This document shows positions 46,086 to 54,894 of a stretch of DNA of 64,000 nucleotides, piece by piece. Position numbers and translations under genes: made by a program. Source of the stretch: Dulcicalothrix desertica PCC 7102 (GTDB taxonomy: Bacteria > Cyanobacteriota > Cyanobacteriia > Cyanobacteriales > Nostocaceae); assembly GCF_003991905.1 (NCBI RefSeq), contig NZ_RSCL01000015.1:226900-290899 (forward strand). Reading direction: 5' to 3'. Position 1 is the stretch's first letter. Every line of letters begins with the position of its first letter. The notes under the pieces are model-generated. The model saw only the letters and a list, made by a program, of their open reading frames with translations. It did not search any database and was not told the DNA's origin.

Positions 46086-47252
46086 TTAAAAGTCATCGTC
46101 GGAGTTATTTCGCATCATGCGGGGGTCAGGAGCAAACGCCAACCATAAAGGGAATTGTAGCAATCCAAGGCTAATTTGCTCTTCCGAATCATCAATGATT
46201 ATAAAGGGCATTTGATTCGCCTTTACGAGTCTATCTGCTCTTTGAGCCACAACATCGGCTGTCTCAAATATTACTACCCCTCCATCGCGTCCAAAATCTG
46301 GGCGCCCAATACCTAAACAATCTTGTAAACCGCGTCGCCACTCTCCTAACCTTTCTGGGGTGCTTGTTAATACTATTGTGCGAACTCGCTCGCCATAAAG
46401 CTGGTGCAATATAGATATTGCTGCGGATGAGATTAGTATGTTTTGTAACCTACTGCCCATTGTCCGAATGGCGCCGCGTCCACCTTGAGTAAAAAACCAG
46501 TTTGAGACGCGCTCGGCATGAATAGGTTCAAATGTACGGCGAAGTTGCCAAGGTGGACCGTAGTAGTCGGGTTTTGTACGGTATTGGTCAATTAGGCGCC
46601 GAATTTGCTTGCCAGTGTCTTGAAACTGTTGCGGAGCAAATTGGATATTTCCTGAATTTTCGGAATTTGCTAAAGGTTCGCGATATTTTGGCTGACGTAC
46701 TGGTTCTTCTTCTATTTCGACTTTTTCTTTTCTAGCTTTGTTTACGAGCGGAAGTTGTTCGGCTGCTGCCGCTAAGTCTTGCAAGCTGCCTGTAAGATAA
46801 TCTTTAAACCCTTGAACTCGAATTGCTAAATCTTGCGAGGCGCCTGCAAAAGTGGTTCGCATTTCGTTACGAATACGCTCTTGACGACGCTCGAGTTGTT
46901 CAATTGAAAGTTGCAACGCACTTTTTTTGGTTTCAAGTTGCGCTAAAACTTCTTGCACAATTTTTCCCATCGCCATTTGGGTATCGCTTACTTGTGCTTG
47001 TAAGTCCGCTATTTGTCGCTTTAAACCAGCTTCGGTTTGCTTTAGTTCATTTATTCTTTGAGTAATTTCTGCCTGCTCATCTGGTTTTGGTGGAGCGTCT
47101 AATTGTGCCAAAATTTCAGCAACAGCTTTTTCTTCGCTTTGCGGTTTTAATTCTTCGGGCTGCAAATCTTGTTGTTCCATAGAGCTACGAGTCCCGGTTT
47201 GCCCAAGATATTCAACTTTTGCTTCTGGGTTTTGAGATTCTTCTCCGGTCAT
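46086..47252 (-). CDS. DUF3086 domain-containing protein
   Basis: 388 residues. The N-terminal 50 residues are polar. A long coiled coil follows (about 55-130; ELKQTEAGLKRQIADLQAQV). The C-terminal DUF3086 domain (about 195-380) has IRRLIDQYRTKPDYYGPPWQ, LRRTFEPIHAERVSNWFFTQ and RGAIRTMGSRLQNILI. A Rossmann-like section ends with FIIIDDSEEQISLGLL. The family is restricted mainly to cyanobacteria with no assigned function. No membrane segment is visible. It lies between DUF3119 and plsY in a same-strand cluster. Glu/Gln-rich composition in the coil suggests a structural or scaffold role, by inference. Confidence 0.87.
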   Translation of the reverse strand: MTGEESQNPEAKVEYLGQTGTRSSMEQQDLQPEELKPQSEEKAVAEILAQLDAPPKPDEQAEITQRINELKQTEAGLKRQIADLQAQVSDTQMAMGKIVQEVLAQLETKKSALQLSIEQLERRQERIRNEMRTTFAGASQDLAIRVQGFKDYLTGSLQDLAAAAEQLPLVNKARKEKVEIEEEPVRQPKYREPLANSENSGNIQFAPQQFQDTGKQIRRLIDQYRTKPDYYGPPWQLRRTFEPIHAERVSNWFFTQGGRGAIRTMGSRLQNILISSAAISILHQLYGERVRTIVLTSTPERLGEWRRGLQDCLGIGRPDFGRDGGVVIFETADVVAQRADRLVKANQMPFIIIDDSEEQISLGLLQFPLWLAFAPDPRMMRNNSDDDF

Positions 47253-47333
47253 ATATAGTAACGGTTAATGGTTAATGAATAATCGCATATATTATCAAAT
47301 ACTGGGAAGGATAAAATTTGCGTTATGCAGGCG

Positions 47334-47717
47334 TTAAATCTTTGGGCAACGTTGCTCTAGACAAGCTTTTAGGGTATTAGGGTCAAAGATAATAGGTAGA
47401 AAGTGAATGCTTTTAACTTCTTTAAAATAAAACAATATTGGGACTGGATACCAGAATATCCGCCAGTTGAGCCATTCAAGGTATGGAAAGCGTCGAAGTA
47501 GCTTTTCGCCACGATAAAGATCTAAATCTGTAGCTGTGAACTGTAAGCGTATTGTTACTGCTTGCACCATTAGAAACAAGCCTAGTATTGCACAAACGCC
47601 TCCAATAATTGGTTGTACAAATAAAAGTGGGACTGCTGCAATTACCAAAACTAGAGGAATATTGTAACTCGCTTTTAGTTCAACAGTTGACAGTCTATCT
47701 GTTGTTGTCGAAGTCAT
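47334..47717 (-). CDS. DUF3119 family membrane protein
   Basis: 127 residues. Two adjacent hydrophobic segments lie at about 18-38 and 37-55 (PLVLVIAAVPLLFVQPIIGG). A PH-like soluble part follows, with VTIRLQFTATDLDLYRGEKL, RRFPYLEWLNWRIFWYP and VKSIHFLPIIFDP. Full length for the cyanobacterial DUF3119 family; function unknown. It lies between mlaE and DUF3086 on the same strand. The linkage suggests involvement with membrane lipid transport or synthesis, an inference from context only. Confidence 0.87.
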   Translation of the reverse strand: MTSTTTDRLSTVELKASYNIPLVLVIAAVPLLFVQPIIGGVCAILGLFLMVQAVTIRLQFTATDLDLYRGEKLLRRFPYLEWLNWRIFWYPVPILFYFKEVKSIHFLPIIFDPNTLKACLEQRCPKI

Positions 47718-47786
47718 AAGCTTTTAAATCCTGTATTTATTAATAGGTATTTTATATTTTACAGGCAAATGATTTCTGAAACCCTC

Positions 47787-47816
47787 GTAGAGACGCGATG
47801 TTTTACGCGTCTCTAC
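47787..47816. terminator. GTAGAGACGCG stem-loop between mlaE and DUF3119
   Basis: GTAGAGACGCG (47787-47797) and CGCGTCTCTAC (47806-47816) form a perfect 11-bp stem with an 8-base loop. It lies just downstream of the mlaE gene and may partly uncouple the cluster. Confidence 0.7.
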
Positions 47817-47830
47817 AATATGACCATGTT

Positions 47831-48628
47831 CTATGCTCCTTGCTGGAAAGCGCTGCCTTGTCCTTGGAACATTACCGCTGATAAGAAAAAGTTGAAGACA
47901 AAAATTAACAACAGTGCAGTTACAACCGCTGTTGTCGTCGATTGTCCCACACCTTTGGCGCCTCCTGTTGTCGTTAGTCCCCAATTACAGCCAATTATGG
48001 CAATCAAAGCACCAAAAAAACCAGCTTTAACTAAAGAACTAACAATGTCCCATATCGAAAGAAAGCTACGGGCAGAGTCTAAAAATACTGTGTCAGCTAA
48101 GTTGTACACGTTAGTCGCGATTATTAAACCCCCTAGCATCCCTGTCACTAACGATAGTAACGTCAGAATGGGAACCATTACCAAACAAGCAATGGTACGA
48201 GGAATTACAAGATAATCAATTGGGTCAGTTTTTAAAATCAATAGCGCATCAATTTGTTCTGTGACACGCATAGTCCCAATTTCCGCAGCAAATGCCGAAC
48301 CAACTCGTCCAGCTACAATAACTGCGGTTAATACAGGTGTTAACTCTCGCGTCAGAGCTATAGACAGTACTCCACCAACTATATTACCGGCGCCAAAGTT
48401 AATAAATTCCCGTGCGACTTGAATTGTAAATACTGCACCTACAAACACAGCAGTCACTAGCGCAATAAACAGCGAGTCGGGTCCTACTGCTGCCATTTGT
48501 TCAAGCGTGTTACGTCGGTGAATTTTTCCCCTCAACAAATGAACTATCACCTGTCCAGCAAGGAAAACTGCCGATAGTAACCGTTGACCCCACGCTCCTA
48601 AACTTGATTTAGATATACTTTCGCTCAA
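47831..48628 (-). CDS. mlaE: MlaE-family lipid ABC transporter permease
   Basis: 265 residues with five or six membrane segments. Family motifs are AVGPDSLFIALVTAVFVGAV, ALTRELTPVLTAVIVAGRVG, SAFAAEIGTMRVTEQIDALL and IPRTIACLVMVPIL. MlaE permeases work with an ATPase and an MCE substrate-binding protein to move phospholipid or other lipids between membranes; the plastid homologue is TGD1. No ATPase or MCE gene is present here, so those subunits must be encoded elsewhere. It heads the same-strand order mlaE, DUF3119, DUF3086, plsY. Confidence 0.92.
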   Translation of the reverse strand: MSESISKSSLGAWGQRLLSAVFLAGQVIVHLLRGKIHRRNTLEQMAAVGPDSLFIALVTAVFVGAVFTIQVAREFINFGAGNIVGGVLSIALTRELTPVLTAVIVAGRVGSAFAAEIGTMRVTEQIDALLILKTDPIDYLVIPRTIACLVMVPILTLLSLVTGMLGGLIIATNVYNLADTVFLDSARSFLSIWDIVSSLVKAGFFGALIAIIGCNWGLTTTGGAKGVGQSTTTAVVTALLLIFVFNFFLSAVMFQGQGSAFQQGA

Positions 48629-49015
48629 TGTTTAAATGTACGCGCGTATGCTTAACTTACTGCCGTCATCTTAGCGAATTTAAGCATATTTTTTTCGTAG
48701 CCTTCATTTTACGGGCAATTACAAGCTTTTTATTAACTTAGGTTAAAGCTATTCTCATAAAGATAAATTTCTTAATATTGCCTTGTGATATTAAGCAAGA
48801 GGGTACAGACCCTCATCATCCTTTGTACATCTAGCCTCTGCTTGGTTTATACCAGGCTCAGAAAACGCCATATTCTGAAAAAAAGTATGTAGGTATTTTA
48901 ATGAAAACTTAAGATTTTTAAATTATCGCCTAATTCCGGGCAATCCAAATTATTGTAGTAAATGACAGGCGCTTGTACTTGACTGCTTTGTATTTAATCC
49001 ACGGAGCCTATAGTC
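48629..49015. other. Divergent intergenic region between mlaE and a small membrane protein
   Basis: 387 A/T-rich bases with no gene or repeat recognised. It should carry the promoters of both divergent genes. Confidence 0.4.
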
Positions 49016-49312
49016 GTGACTATTTTAATTAACTTTCTCCGCTCGCTACTGCTGACTGTTGTTTTTGGTTTTACGGCGCCTATGCTATTCGTTGGCGCCT
49101 TACTTGCGAGTTTTATGCTGATTGGGTATGTACCCGGTCTGCAAACCATAGCTAGCGCATTCGCAAATCTGATTTTGCAGTTTCTGGCGACCTTTGGTAG
49201 TGGCGCCCCCATACGCGGACTAATTACCATAGCTTTAACTTGCAGCTTTGTTGCAGCATTATTTGATACTTATGTTCATTATCGCTACCAAATATTAAGA
49301 CTTGATTCTTAA
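49016..49312 (+). CDS. Small hydrophobic membrane protein
   Basis: 98 residues with two or three predicted membrane segments (about 8-38, 45-62 and 68-84). The start is GTG with GGAG 8 bases upstream. The sequence begins MTILINFLRSLLLTVVFGFT and ends in a polar tail (YVHYRYQILRLDS). Three GGCGCC sites fall within it, all giving Gly-Ala or Ala-Pro. I do not recognise a named family. Isolated between regions without genes, it gives no contextual clue to function. Confidence 0.65.
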   Translation: MTILINFLRSLLLTVVFGFTAPMLFVGALLASFMLIGYVPGLQTIASAFANLILQFLATFGSGAPIRGLITIALTCSFVAALFDTYVHYRYQILRLDS

Positions 49313-49579
49313 TCAGTACTCGATACTTAAATTTAGTAAGTAACAAATAATACTAAAAAATATTTGATAGCATTTTTGAAGTGGCGCGCGATGAATGGCG
49401 CTCAGACAGGGCTTTTCGATTTAATTTTAATATAAAAATATGAGGTCATGTAGCGAGTAGCATTATGACCTCACACTGGTATTACACGCAAAAAATGAAA
49501 AGTCAATTAAGATTGTATTGTTAGTAGTTAATCACTATGGCTAGTAACGTTATTTATAATTAAGGTGTTTTGACTGCTC

Positions 49580-50431
49580 ATGGTTTGGCCTTTTAAGCCT
49601 AGATTTAGCAAACAAATTGCTCGAATAGAAATTAATGGTGCTATTGCTGGCGCCACACGTAAACAGGTGTTGGAAGCTCTTAAAACTGTTGAAGAGAGAA
49701 AATTTCCAGCACTCTTACTTCGCATTGATAGTCCTGGTGGAACTGTTGGAGACTCACAAGAAATTTACAGCGCATTAAAACGACTAGGCGAAAAAATCAA
49801 AATTGTTGCAAGTTTTGGTAATATTTCTGCTTCCGGCGGTGTATATATTGGCATGGGAGCGCAGCATATCATGGCAAACCCTGGCACTATCACTGGCAGC
49901 ATTGGTGTAATACTGCGTGGTAATAACTTAGAAAGGCTGCTTGAAAAAGTAGGAGTTTCTTTCAAAGTTATCAAATCGGGTCCCTACAAGGATATTTTGT
50001 CGTTTGACCGTGAACTAACTCAACCTGAAGAACACATTCTGCAAGAACTTATAGATATTAGCTACAGCCAGTTCGTTCAAACTGTCGCTTCATCACGAAA
50101 TCTTTCTCTTGAAACTGTGAGAAGCTTTGCTGATGGTCGTATCTTTACAGGGCAGCAAGCTGTTGATTTGGGTGTAGTAGACCGTTTGGGTACCGAAGAA
50201 GACGCACGTCGTTGGACTTGCGAACTCGTTGGACTCGACCAAGAAAAAACCCCATGCTTCACTTTAGAAGAACGTAAGCCTTTATTAAACCGGATTTTAT
50301 CCCGCGAGCAAGCTCAAAGTAGTTTGTTCTCTAACAGTTTACTCTCAAACAGGTTGCTGTCAACAGGCGCCGAATGGTTAGAATTTGAAATCTCTACGAG
50401 TGGCTTGCCTCTATGGCTATATCGTCCGTAA
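49580..50431 (+). CDS. sppA: Signal peptide peptidase SppA
   Basis: 283 residues, the short form with a single S49 domain. The Ser-Lys dyad is Ser85 in ISASGGVYIG and Lys137 in SGPYKD. Other conserved parts are LLRIDSPGGTVGDSQEIYSAL and the GRIFTGQQAVDLGVVDRLG motif. There is no obvious N-terminal membrane anchor (MVWPFKPRFSKQIARIEING), unlike many SppA proteins, so it may be soluble or peripherally attached. It is followed 123 bases later by aroH on the same strand. Role: degradation of membrane-embedded signal peptides or proteins, by family. Confidence 0.92.
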   Translation: MVWPFKPRFSKQIARIEINGAIAGATRKQVLEALKTVEERKFPALLLRIDSPGGTVGDSQEIYSALKRLGEKIKIVASFGNISASGGVYIGMGAQHIMANPGTITGSIGVILRGNNLERLLEKVGVSFKVIKSGPYKDILSFDRELTQPEEHILQELIDISYSQFVQTVASSRNLSLETVRSFADGRIFTGQQAVDLGVVDRLGTEEDARRWTCELVGLDQEKTPCFTLEERKPLLNRILSREQAQSSLFSNSLLSNRLLSTGAEWLEFEISTSGLPLWLYRP

Positions 50432-50554
50432 TTACTACTTGTTTTTCCAATAAACAGAAAGATTGTGCAATTATTGTGCGATTACAGATTTGTACGATTC
50501 TTATTTCTGAGGAATAATAGCAAGTGGTAACTTCAGACAACGGAGGATATTTTC

Positions 50555-50974
50555 GTGGAGGGAGAGTGGCGGATGCGAGCAATACGTGGTGCAACGACGG
50601 TACCTTCTAATACGGTGGAAGCAATGCGCGAAGCTGTTACAGAGCTTATAGACGAACTCGAAGGACGTAATCAATTACATCCTACAGATATAATTAGCGT
50701 TACTTTCTCTGTAACACGTGATTTAGACGCAATATTTCCTGCTGCAATTGCCAGAACTCGTTCTTATTGGGACTCTGTACCAATGCTTGATGTGCAGCAA
50801 ATGTTTGTTGAAGGTAGTTTGGAGCGTTGCATCCGTTTTTTAATCCACGTTTATGTCAATGCGTCAACCCCTATCCATCACATTTATCTTCGAGAAGCGG
50901 CAAACTTAAGACCCGATTGGAGTTTACCCCAGTCGTTACAGGCATCACATTCAGTCATGAAATCAAAAGTCTAG
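50555..50974 (+). CDS. aroH: Chorismate mutase, AroH class
   Basis: Converts chorismate to prephenate in phenylalanine/tyrosine synthesis. The AroH trimer fold is indicated by MRAIRGATTVPSNTVEAM, LIDELEGRNQLHPTDIISVT and FSVTRDLDAIFPAAIAR. The C-terminal YLREAANLRPD is typical of the active-site tail. Two starts are possible: GTG 50555 with GGAGG at 50542-50546, or ATG 50573 (MRAIRG) with GGAGGGAG upstream. The family normally starts near the second. Monofunctional, with no attached prephenate dehydratase. Confidence 0.93.
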   Translation: MEGEWRMRAIRGATTVPSNTVEAMREAVTELIDELEGRNQLHPTDIISVTFSVTRDLDAIFPAAIARTRSYWDSVPMLDVQQMFVEGSLERCIRFLIHVYVNASTPIHHIYLREAANLRPDWSLPQSLQASHSVMKSKV

Positions 50975-51010
50975 AATGCGTATGTAGACCGTGGGAATAC
51001 TTAAGAAAAT

Positions 51011-51301
51011 ATGAAGTTTGACGGTGGAGACAACGGCATTGCACAATTTGGTGGGATTTCAGGTAGAGTATTCAGCGACCGTGGTACAGGTGTTAGGGTG
51101 CGGTGCGAGGACTTCCTGAATATTCTTTCTCGAAATCCTGAACCTTTAGTTATTGTGACAGCGGAAGGTTTCTTTACAAAACTTTATAAATATGCGACTG
51201 CGTATAAAGGTTTTGTTTTTTTTACTGAATCACTCGATAAGCTTGAACTCAGCAGCAATATTGAAGTGATTCAAGCTACCAGTATCTCATCTGAAATATA
51301 A
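51011..51301 (+). CDS. Conserved hypothetical protein
   Basis: 96 residues, soluble, no signal peptide. It reads MKFDGGDNGIAQFGGISGRV, then RVRCEDFLNILSRNPEPLVI, TAEGFFTKLYKYATAYKGFV and FFTESLDKLEL. The VIVTAEG and FVFF beta-like strands suggest a compact alpha/beta fold. I recall similar small proteins in cyanobacteria but no function. It lies 36 bases after aroH on the same strand, possibly in the same transcript, and is convergent with crtR. Confidence 0.7.
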   Translation: MKFDGGDNGIAQFGGISGRVFSDRGTGVRVRCEDFLNILSRNPEPLVIVTAEGFFTKLYKYATAYKGFVFFTESLDKLELSSNIEVIQATSISSEI

Positions 51302-51304
51302 TTT

Positions 51305-51378
51305 GTAGGTTGGTTTCGCTTAAGCGTAACCCAACAAAAACATAGAAATGTTGGGTTCCGTTCCTCCACCCAACCTAC
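51305..51378. terminator. GTAGGTTGG palindromic repeat between convergent genes
   Basis: Outer arms GTAGGTTGG (51305-51313) and CCAACCTAC (51370-51378) enclose inner arms AACCCAAC and GTTGGGTT. The right arm touches the crtR stop codon (51378-51380). A likely two-way terminator; a fragment of the same family is at 330-350. Confidence 0.7.
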
Positions 51379-52259
51379 TAATGGTGAAATCGAATTCCTA
51401 CGAAAATATCGTATAAAAATCCTAGGAAATCTTTTTTGGTGAGTAATCCTAATGATTGAGGTGAACCTTTTTCATCAAGTCTGGGCTTCATTAAATAGTA
51501 TGTAGGTTGATATTTATACCAAGGTACTGATGGCCAAAGGTGATGAACGAGATGATAGTTCTGTCCCAAAATTAAAATGTTGATAATAGGGCTAGCATAA
51601 ACGCGCGCATTTTTCCAGCGGTCTCGCTCGTTAAATGGGCGATGAGGTAGATAATCAAAGAATAAACCCAATGTTACGCCTACAACAGCTGATGGGATGA
51701 ACCAAAAATTTAGGACGTAGCCCAAGAAATGATGCTGAACTGAAATATATACTATTACGGCGACAAACAGGCGGCTTAAGAACCATTCCAGTAGTTCATT
51801 ATTACGCCACAGGCGCCGTTTAAAGAAAAATATTTCGTGATAGAGAAAGCGCACAGCAATTAACCACAAAGGTCCACCAGTCGAAACATAGTGGTCTGGG
51901 TCGTTGTCTGGGTCATTAACGTTACTATGATGCTGTAAATGCACCCGTGTAAATACAGGGAAGGCAAAAACTAACATCAGCGCGCTGCAATGACCGAGTA
52001 CGGCATTAATAATTCGGTTGCTGTGGGCAGACTGATGACACGCATCATGAATGATCGTGCCTGAAATATGAAGGGCAAGGACATTTAGACTAAAGCATAC
52101 CCAGTGTTGCCATTCCCAAACCCAGTAACCAAAGCCAGATATAATGACAATTCCCACTGCTCCTAAAAAAAGTAACAGGGTTGGATTAAAACCACCAGGA
52201 GGCGCTAGTAAATCCTTCGGCGGGATTGTCAGTTGCTTTGGTGCCTCCGACGTTAGCAT
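51378..52259 (-). CDS. crtR: Beta-carotene hydroxylase CrtR
   Basis: 293 residues from ATG 52259 (MLTSEAPKQLTIPPKDLLAP), preceded by AAGGAG 7 bases upstream. The frame extends further 5' but without family similarity. Membrane di-iron hydroxylase/desaturase fold with three histidine boxes: HDACHQSAH, HLQHH and HLVHH. FDYLPHRPF and NILILGQNYHLVHHLWPSVP are characteristic. It should add hydroxyl groups to beta-carotene-type rings, giving zeaxanthin or hydroxylated myxoxanthophyll. The strong similarity to the cyanobacterial CrtR pattern favours this over a fatty-acid desaturase. Confidence 0.93.
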   Translation of the reverse strand: MLTSEAPKQLTIPPKDLLAPPGGFNPTLLLFLGAVGIVIISGFGYWVWEWQHWVCFSLNVLALHISGTIIHDACHQSAHSNRIINAVLGHCSALMLVFAFPVFTRVHLQHHSNVNDPDNDPDHYVSTGGPLWLIAVRFLYHEIFFFKRRLWRNNELLEWFLSRLFVAVIVYISVQHHFLGYVLNFWFIPSAVVGVTLGLFFDYLPHRPFNERDRWKNARVYASPIINILILGQNYHLVHHLWPSVPWYKYQPTYYLMKPRLDEKGSPQSLGLLTKKDFLGFLYDIFVGIRFHH

Positions 52260-52474
52260 TGTAAACTCCTTAACCTTTAAACAATCAAATTGAAATATAG
52301 GACACAAAATTACGAACAATAAAGTTTTGTGTACCAAGATTAATTTATCTCATGATACATCAGCACCTCAATAAACGATATGATGCCAATCGAGCCAAAA
52401 TATCGGCACTAACAGACACGTTGTGCAGTTTGATTTTACGATGATTCCCAGAAGCCTCTTTTCTATTACCCTCT

Positions 52475-54259
52475 ATGCAATTTAAAGACTCAATCCGCCG
52501 GACTAAAATTGTCGCCACAATTGGTCCTGCCACTAGCAGCCCAGAAATGCTCAAAGCTATTATCGAAGCAGGCGCCACCACGCTAAGACTAAATTTTTCT
52601 CATGGTTCTCATGCGGATCATCAGCGTAACATACGTTTGATTCGGCAAACGGCATTTGAGCTAAATCAGCCGGTTGCTATATTACAGGATTTACAAGGTC
52701 CGAAAATCCGCTTGGGTAAATTTGAGAATGGGTCGATAGTTTTAGGGAAAGGTGACCGCTTTACATTGACGAACCGTCCTGTAGTTGGAACTCAAACAAG
52801 TAGCTGCGTTACTTATGATTATCTCGCCGACGAAGTTCCCACAGGCGCCCGAATTATGCTTGATGATGGACGTGTAGAAATGGTCGTCGAAGAGGTTGAG
52901 CGAGAAAAAGGCGATTTGCACTGCCGTGTTACTGTTGGAGGTACGCTGTCTAATAATAAGGGCGTAAACTTTCCGGGTGTGTACTTATCGATTAAAGCGA
53001 TGACCGATAAAGACCGCGAAGATTTAATGTTCGGTCTTGACCAGGGAGTTGATTGGGTCGCATTATCATTCGTTCGTAACCCTCAAGATATTATTGAGAT
53101 TAAAGAATTAATTGGAAGCACCGGTAAACAAGTACCAGTAGTTGCCAAAATCGAAAAACACGAAGCTATTGAACAAATGGAAGCAGTTCTAGCTTTGTGT
53201 GATGGCGTAATGGTGGCACGTGGTGACTTAGGGGTTGAATTACCTGCTGAAGATGTGCCAGTGTTACAAAAACGCCTGATTGCCACTGCTAACCGTTTGG
53301 GTATTCCAATTATTACGGCTACTCAAATGCTCGATAGCATGGTTAATAACCCTCGTCCTACACGCGCTGAAGTCTCAGACGTGGCAAATGCCATTTTAGA
53401 TGGTACTGATGCCGTTATGCTTTCAAATGAGACGGCTGTGGGTAAATTTCCAGTCGAGGCAGTAGCAACTATGGCACGTATTGCCGAACGCATGGAGCAA
53501 GAAGCAGCAGAAAACCCTAATGCTTTAAAAGTAAGAGATGCACGTCGTTCGATACCTAACGCAATTAGCCAAGCAGTTGGACAAATTGCCGAACAGTTAG
53601 GTGCTAGTGCGATTATGTCACTTACTCAAACTGGAGCAACAGCGCGTAACGTTTCTAAGTTCCGTCCCCAAACTCCGATTTTAGCCATTACTCCCCATGT
53701 TAACGTTGCGCGTCAATTACAAATGGTGTGGGGTGTCAAACCATTACTTGTACTCGAATTACCTTCTACTGGTCAAACTTTCCAAGCGGCATTAAACGTA
53801 GCATTAGAAAATAAGTTAGTATCTGAAGGCGATTTAGTTGTAATGACCGCAGGAACGCTACAGGGTGTTTCTGGGTCTACCGATTTAATCAAAGTAGAAG
53901 TTGTCACATCTGTAGTTGGACATGGTATTGGGTTAGGAGGGCAAGGTTCAGTTAGTGGACGTGCGCGTGTCGCCCATAGCGGTATGGATGTTGGTAATTT
54001 TAATCATGGTGATATTTTAGTTGCATCGCGCACTAGCGCTGATTTTGTTGATGCTATTCGCAAAGCAGCAGGTATTATTACTGAAGAAGAAAGTTTAACA
54101 AGTCATGCGGCTGTTATTGGTTCACGTTTAGGAGTACCTGTAATTGTCGGTGTTAAAGACGCAACGCAAGTTATTCGCGACGGCTTAATTTTAACAATGG
54201 ACATGCAGCGCGGCTTAGTTTATTCAGGCGCCGTCAACGGTACTGTAGTAACAACCTAA
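52475..54259 (+). CDS. pyk: Pyruvate kinase with C-terminal PEP-utiliser domain
   Basis: 594 residues. Catalyses phosphoenolpyruvate + ADP to pyruvate + ATP. The core has TKIVATIGPATSSPEML, LRLNFSHGSHADH, the catalytic lysine in VAKIEKHEAIEQME, MVARGDLGVELPAEDVPVLQ and ITATQMLDSMVNNPRPTRAE. An allosteric C domain follows. The last 110 residues form a phosphohistidine-like swivelling domain (LTSHAAVIGSRLGVPVIVGV), as in the longer bacterial and cyanobacterial Pyk form. It is divergent from crtR; a hairpin terminator follows at 54278-54300. Confidence 0.95.
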   Translation: MQFKDSIRRTKIVATIGPATSSPEMLKAIIEAGATTLRLNFSHGSHADHQRNIRLIRQTAFELNQPVAILQDLQGPKIRLGKFENGSIVLGKGDRFTLTNRPVVGTQTSSCVTYDYLADEVPTGARIMLDDGRVEMVVEEVEREKGDLHCRVTVGGTLSNNKGVNFPGVYLSIKAMTDKDREDLMFGLDQGVDWVALSFVRNPQDIIEIKELIGSTGKQVPVVAKIEKHEAIEQMEAVLALCDGVMVARGDLGVELPAEDVPVLQKRLIATANRLGIPIITATQMLDSMVNNPRPTRAEVSDVANAILDGTDAVMLSNETAVGKFPVEAVATMARIAERMEQEAAENPNALKVRDARRSIPNAISQAVGQIAEQLGASAIMSLTQTGATARNVSKFRPQTPILAITPHVNVARQLQMVWGVKPLLVLELPSTGQTFQAALNVALENKLVSEGDLVVMTAGTLQGVSGSTDLIKVEVVTSVVGHGIGLGGQGSVSGRARVAHSGMDVGNFNHGDILVASRTSADFVDAIRKAAGIITEEESLTSHAAVIGSRLGVPVIVGVKDATQVIRDGLILTMDMQRGLVYSGAVNGTVVTT

Positions 54260-54277
54260 TAATTTTGACATCTTGTA

Positions 54278-54300
54278 GCACAGGCCTTCTTCGCCTGTGC
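54278..54300 (+). terminator. pyk terminator hairpin
   Basis: GCACAGGC (54278-54285) and GCCTGTGC (54293-54300) form a perfect 8-bp stem with a 7-base loop, 19 bases after the pyk stop. The same core recurs near 34660-34684. Confidence 0.7.
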
Positions 54301-54592
54301 AGTGATATATTTTTTACCACAGAGACACAGAGTTCACAGAGTAGGAATCAATTGTAATTAATATGTATAAAAAATTAGTTAAATATACAAATTCATCTTG
54401 TAAAACAGCGCCTTTTTTGCGATAAATACTTAAGTCATCAAGCAACAAAGTAGCAATATTAACATTTAACTTCTCAGTTTGATAATATTGTAAATTCGAG
54501 TGTAGAAAAACGAACCGCGAAGTACGCAAAGGAAGAAATAAGAGAGCGGTACTAGTAATAAATAAAAGCTAAATTGTTAAAAATAACCTATC

Positions 54593-54810
54593 CGTTACAT
54601 CCGTTTATCATCCGTTGCCAATATTCCTACACGAGCTTGTAAAACTGTTTGTTTCGGCTGATTCAATTTCAGCAAGTCTTTGTACAAACGCAAATGTTCA
54701 GCACTAATAGGTTCCCAACTATAATATGTTTTCACATGGTTTTGAGCATTTAGTGCTAATTTACTAAGTTCTCGATAATTCTGAATAGCCCATTCAAGCT
54801 TATAACATTT
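54593..54810 (-). pseudogene. 3' remnant of a glycosyltransferase gene
   Basis: About 71 open codons without a start, ending at TAA (54593-54595). The product includes NYRELSKLALNAQNHVKTYY, SWEPISAEHLRLYKDLLKL and QARVGILATDDKR. YSWE-PIS with a preceding helix is how many GT4 glycosyltransferases end. A stop lies immediately upstream, so the N-terminal part is gone. It is directly downstream of the GT4 gene in the same direction. Confidence 0.55.
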
Positions 54811-54894
54811 TTAATGAAAAATTTTCCTCAGTATTATAATAATTTATGTATTTTGCATTGACAATAAGTAAAGATAATGTCATGAAGCTTATCT

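Larger units (their letters stand above)
54260..54894. other. Intergenic region after pyk with terminator and a decayed glycosyltransferase end
   Basis: Holds the pyk terminator (54278-54300) and a glycosyltransferase-like 3' remnant (54593-54810). Nothing else is coding. Confidence 0.5.
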
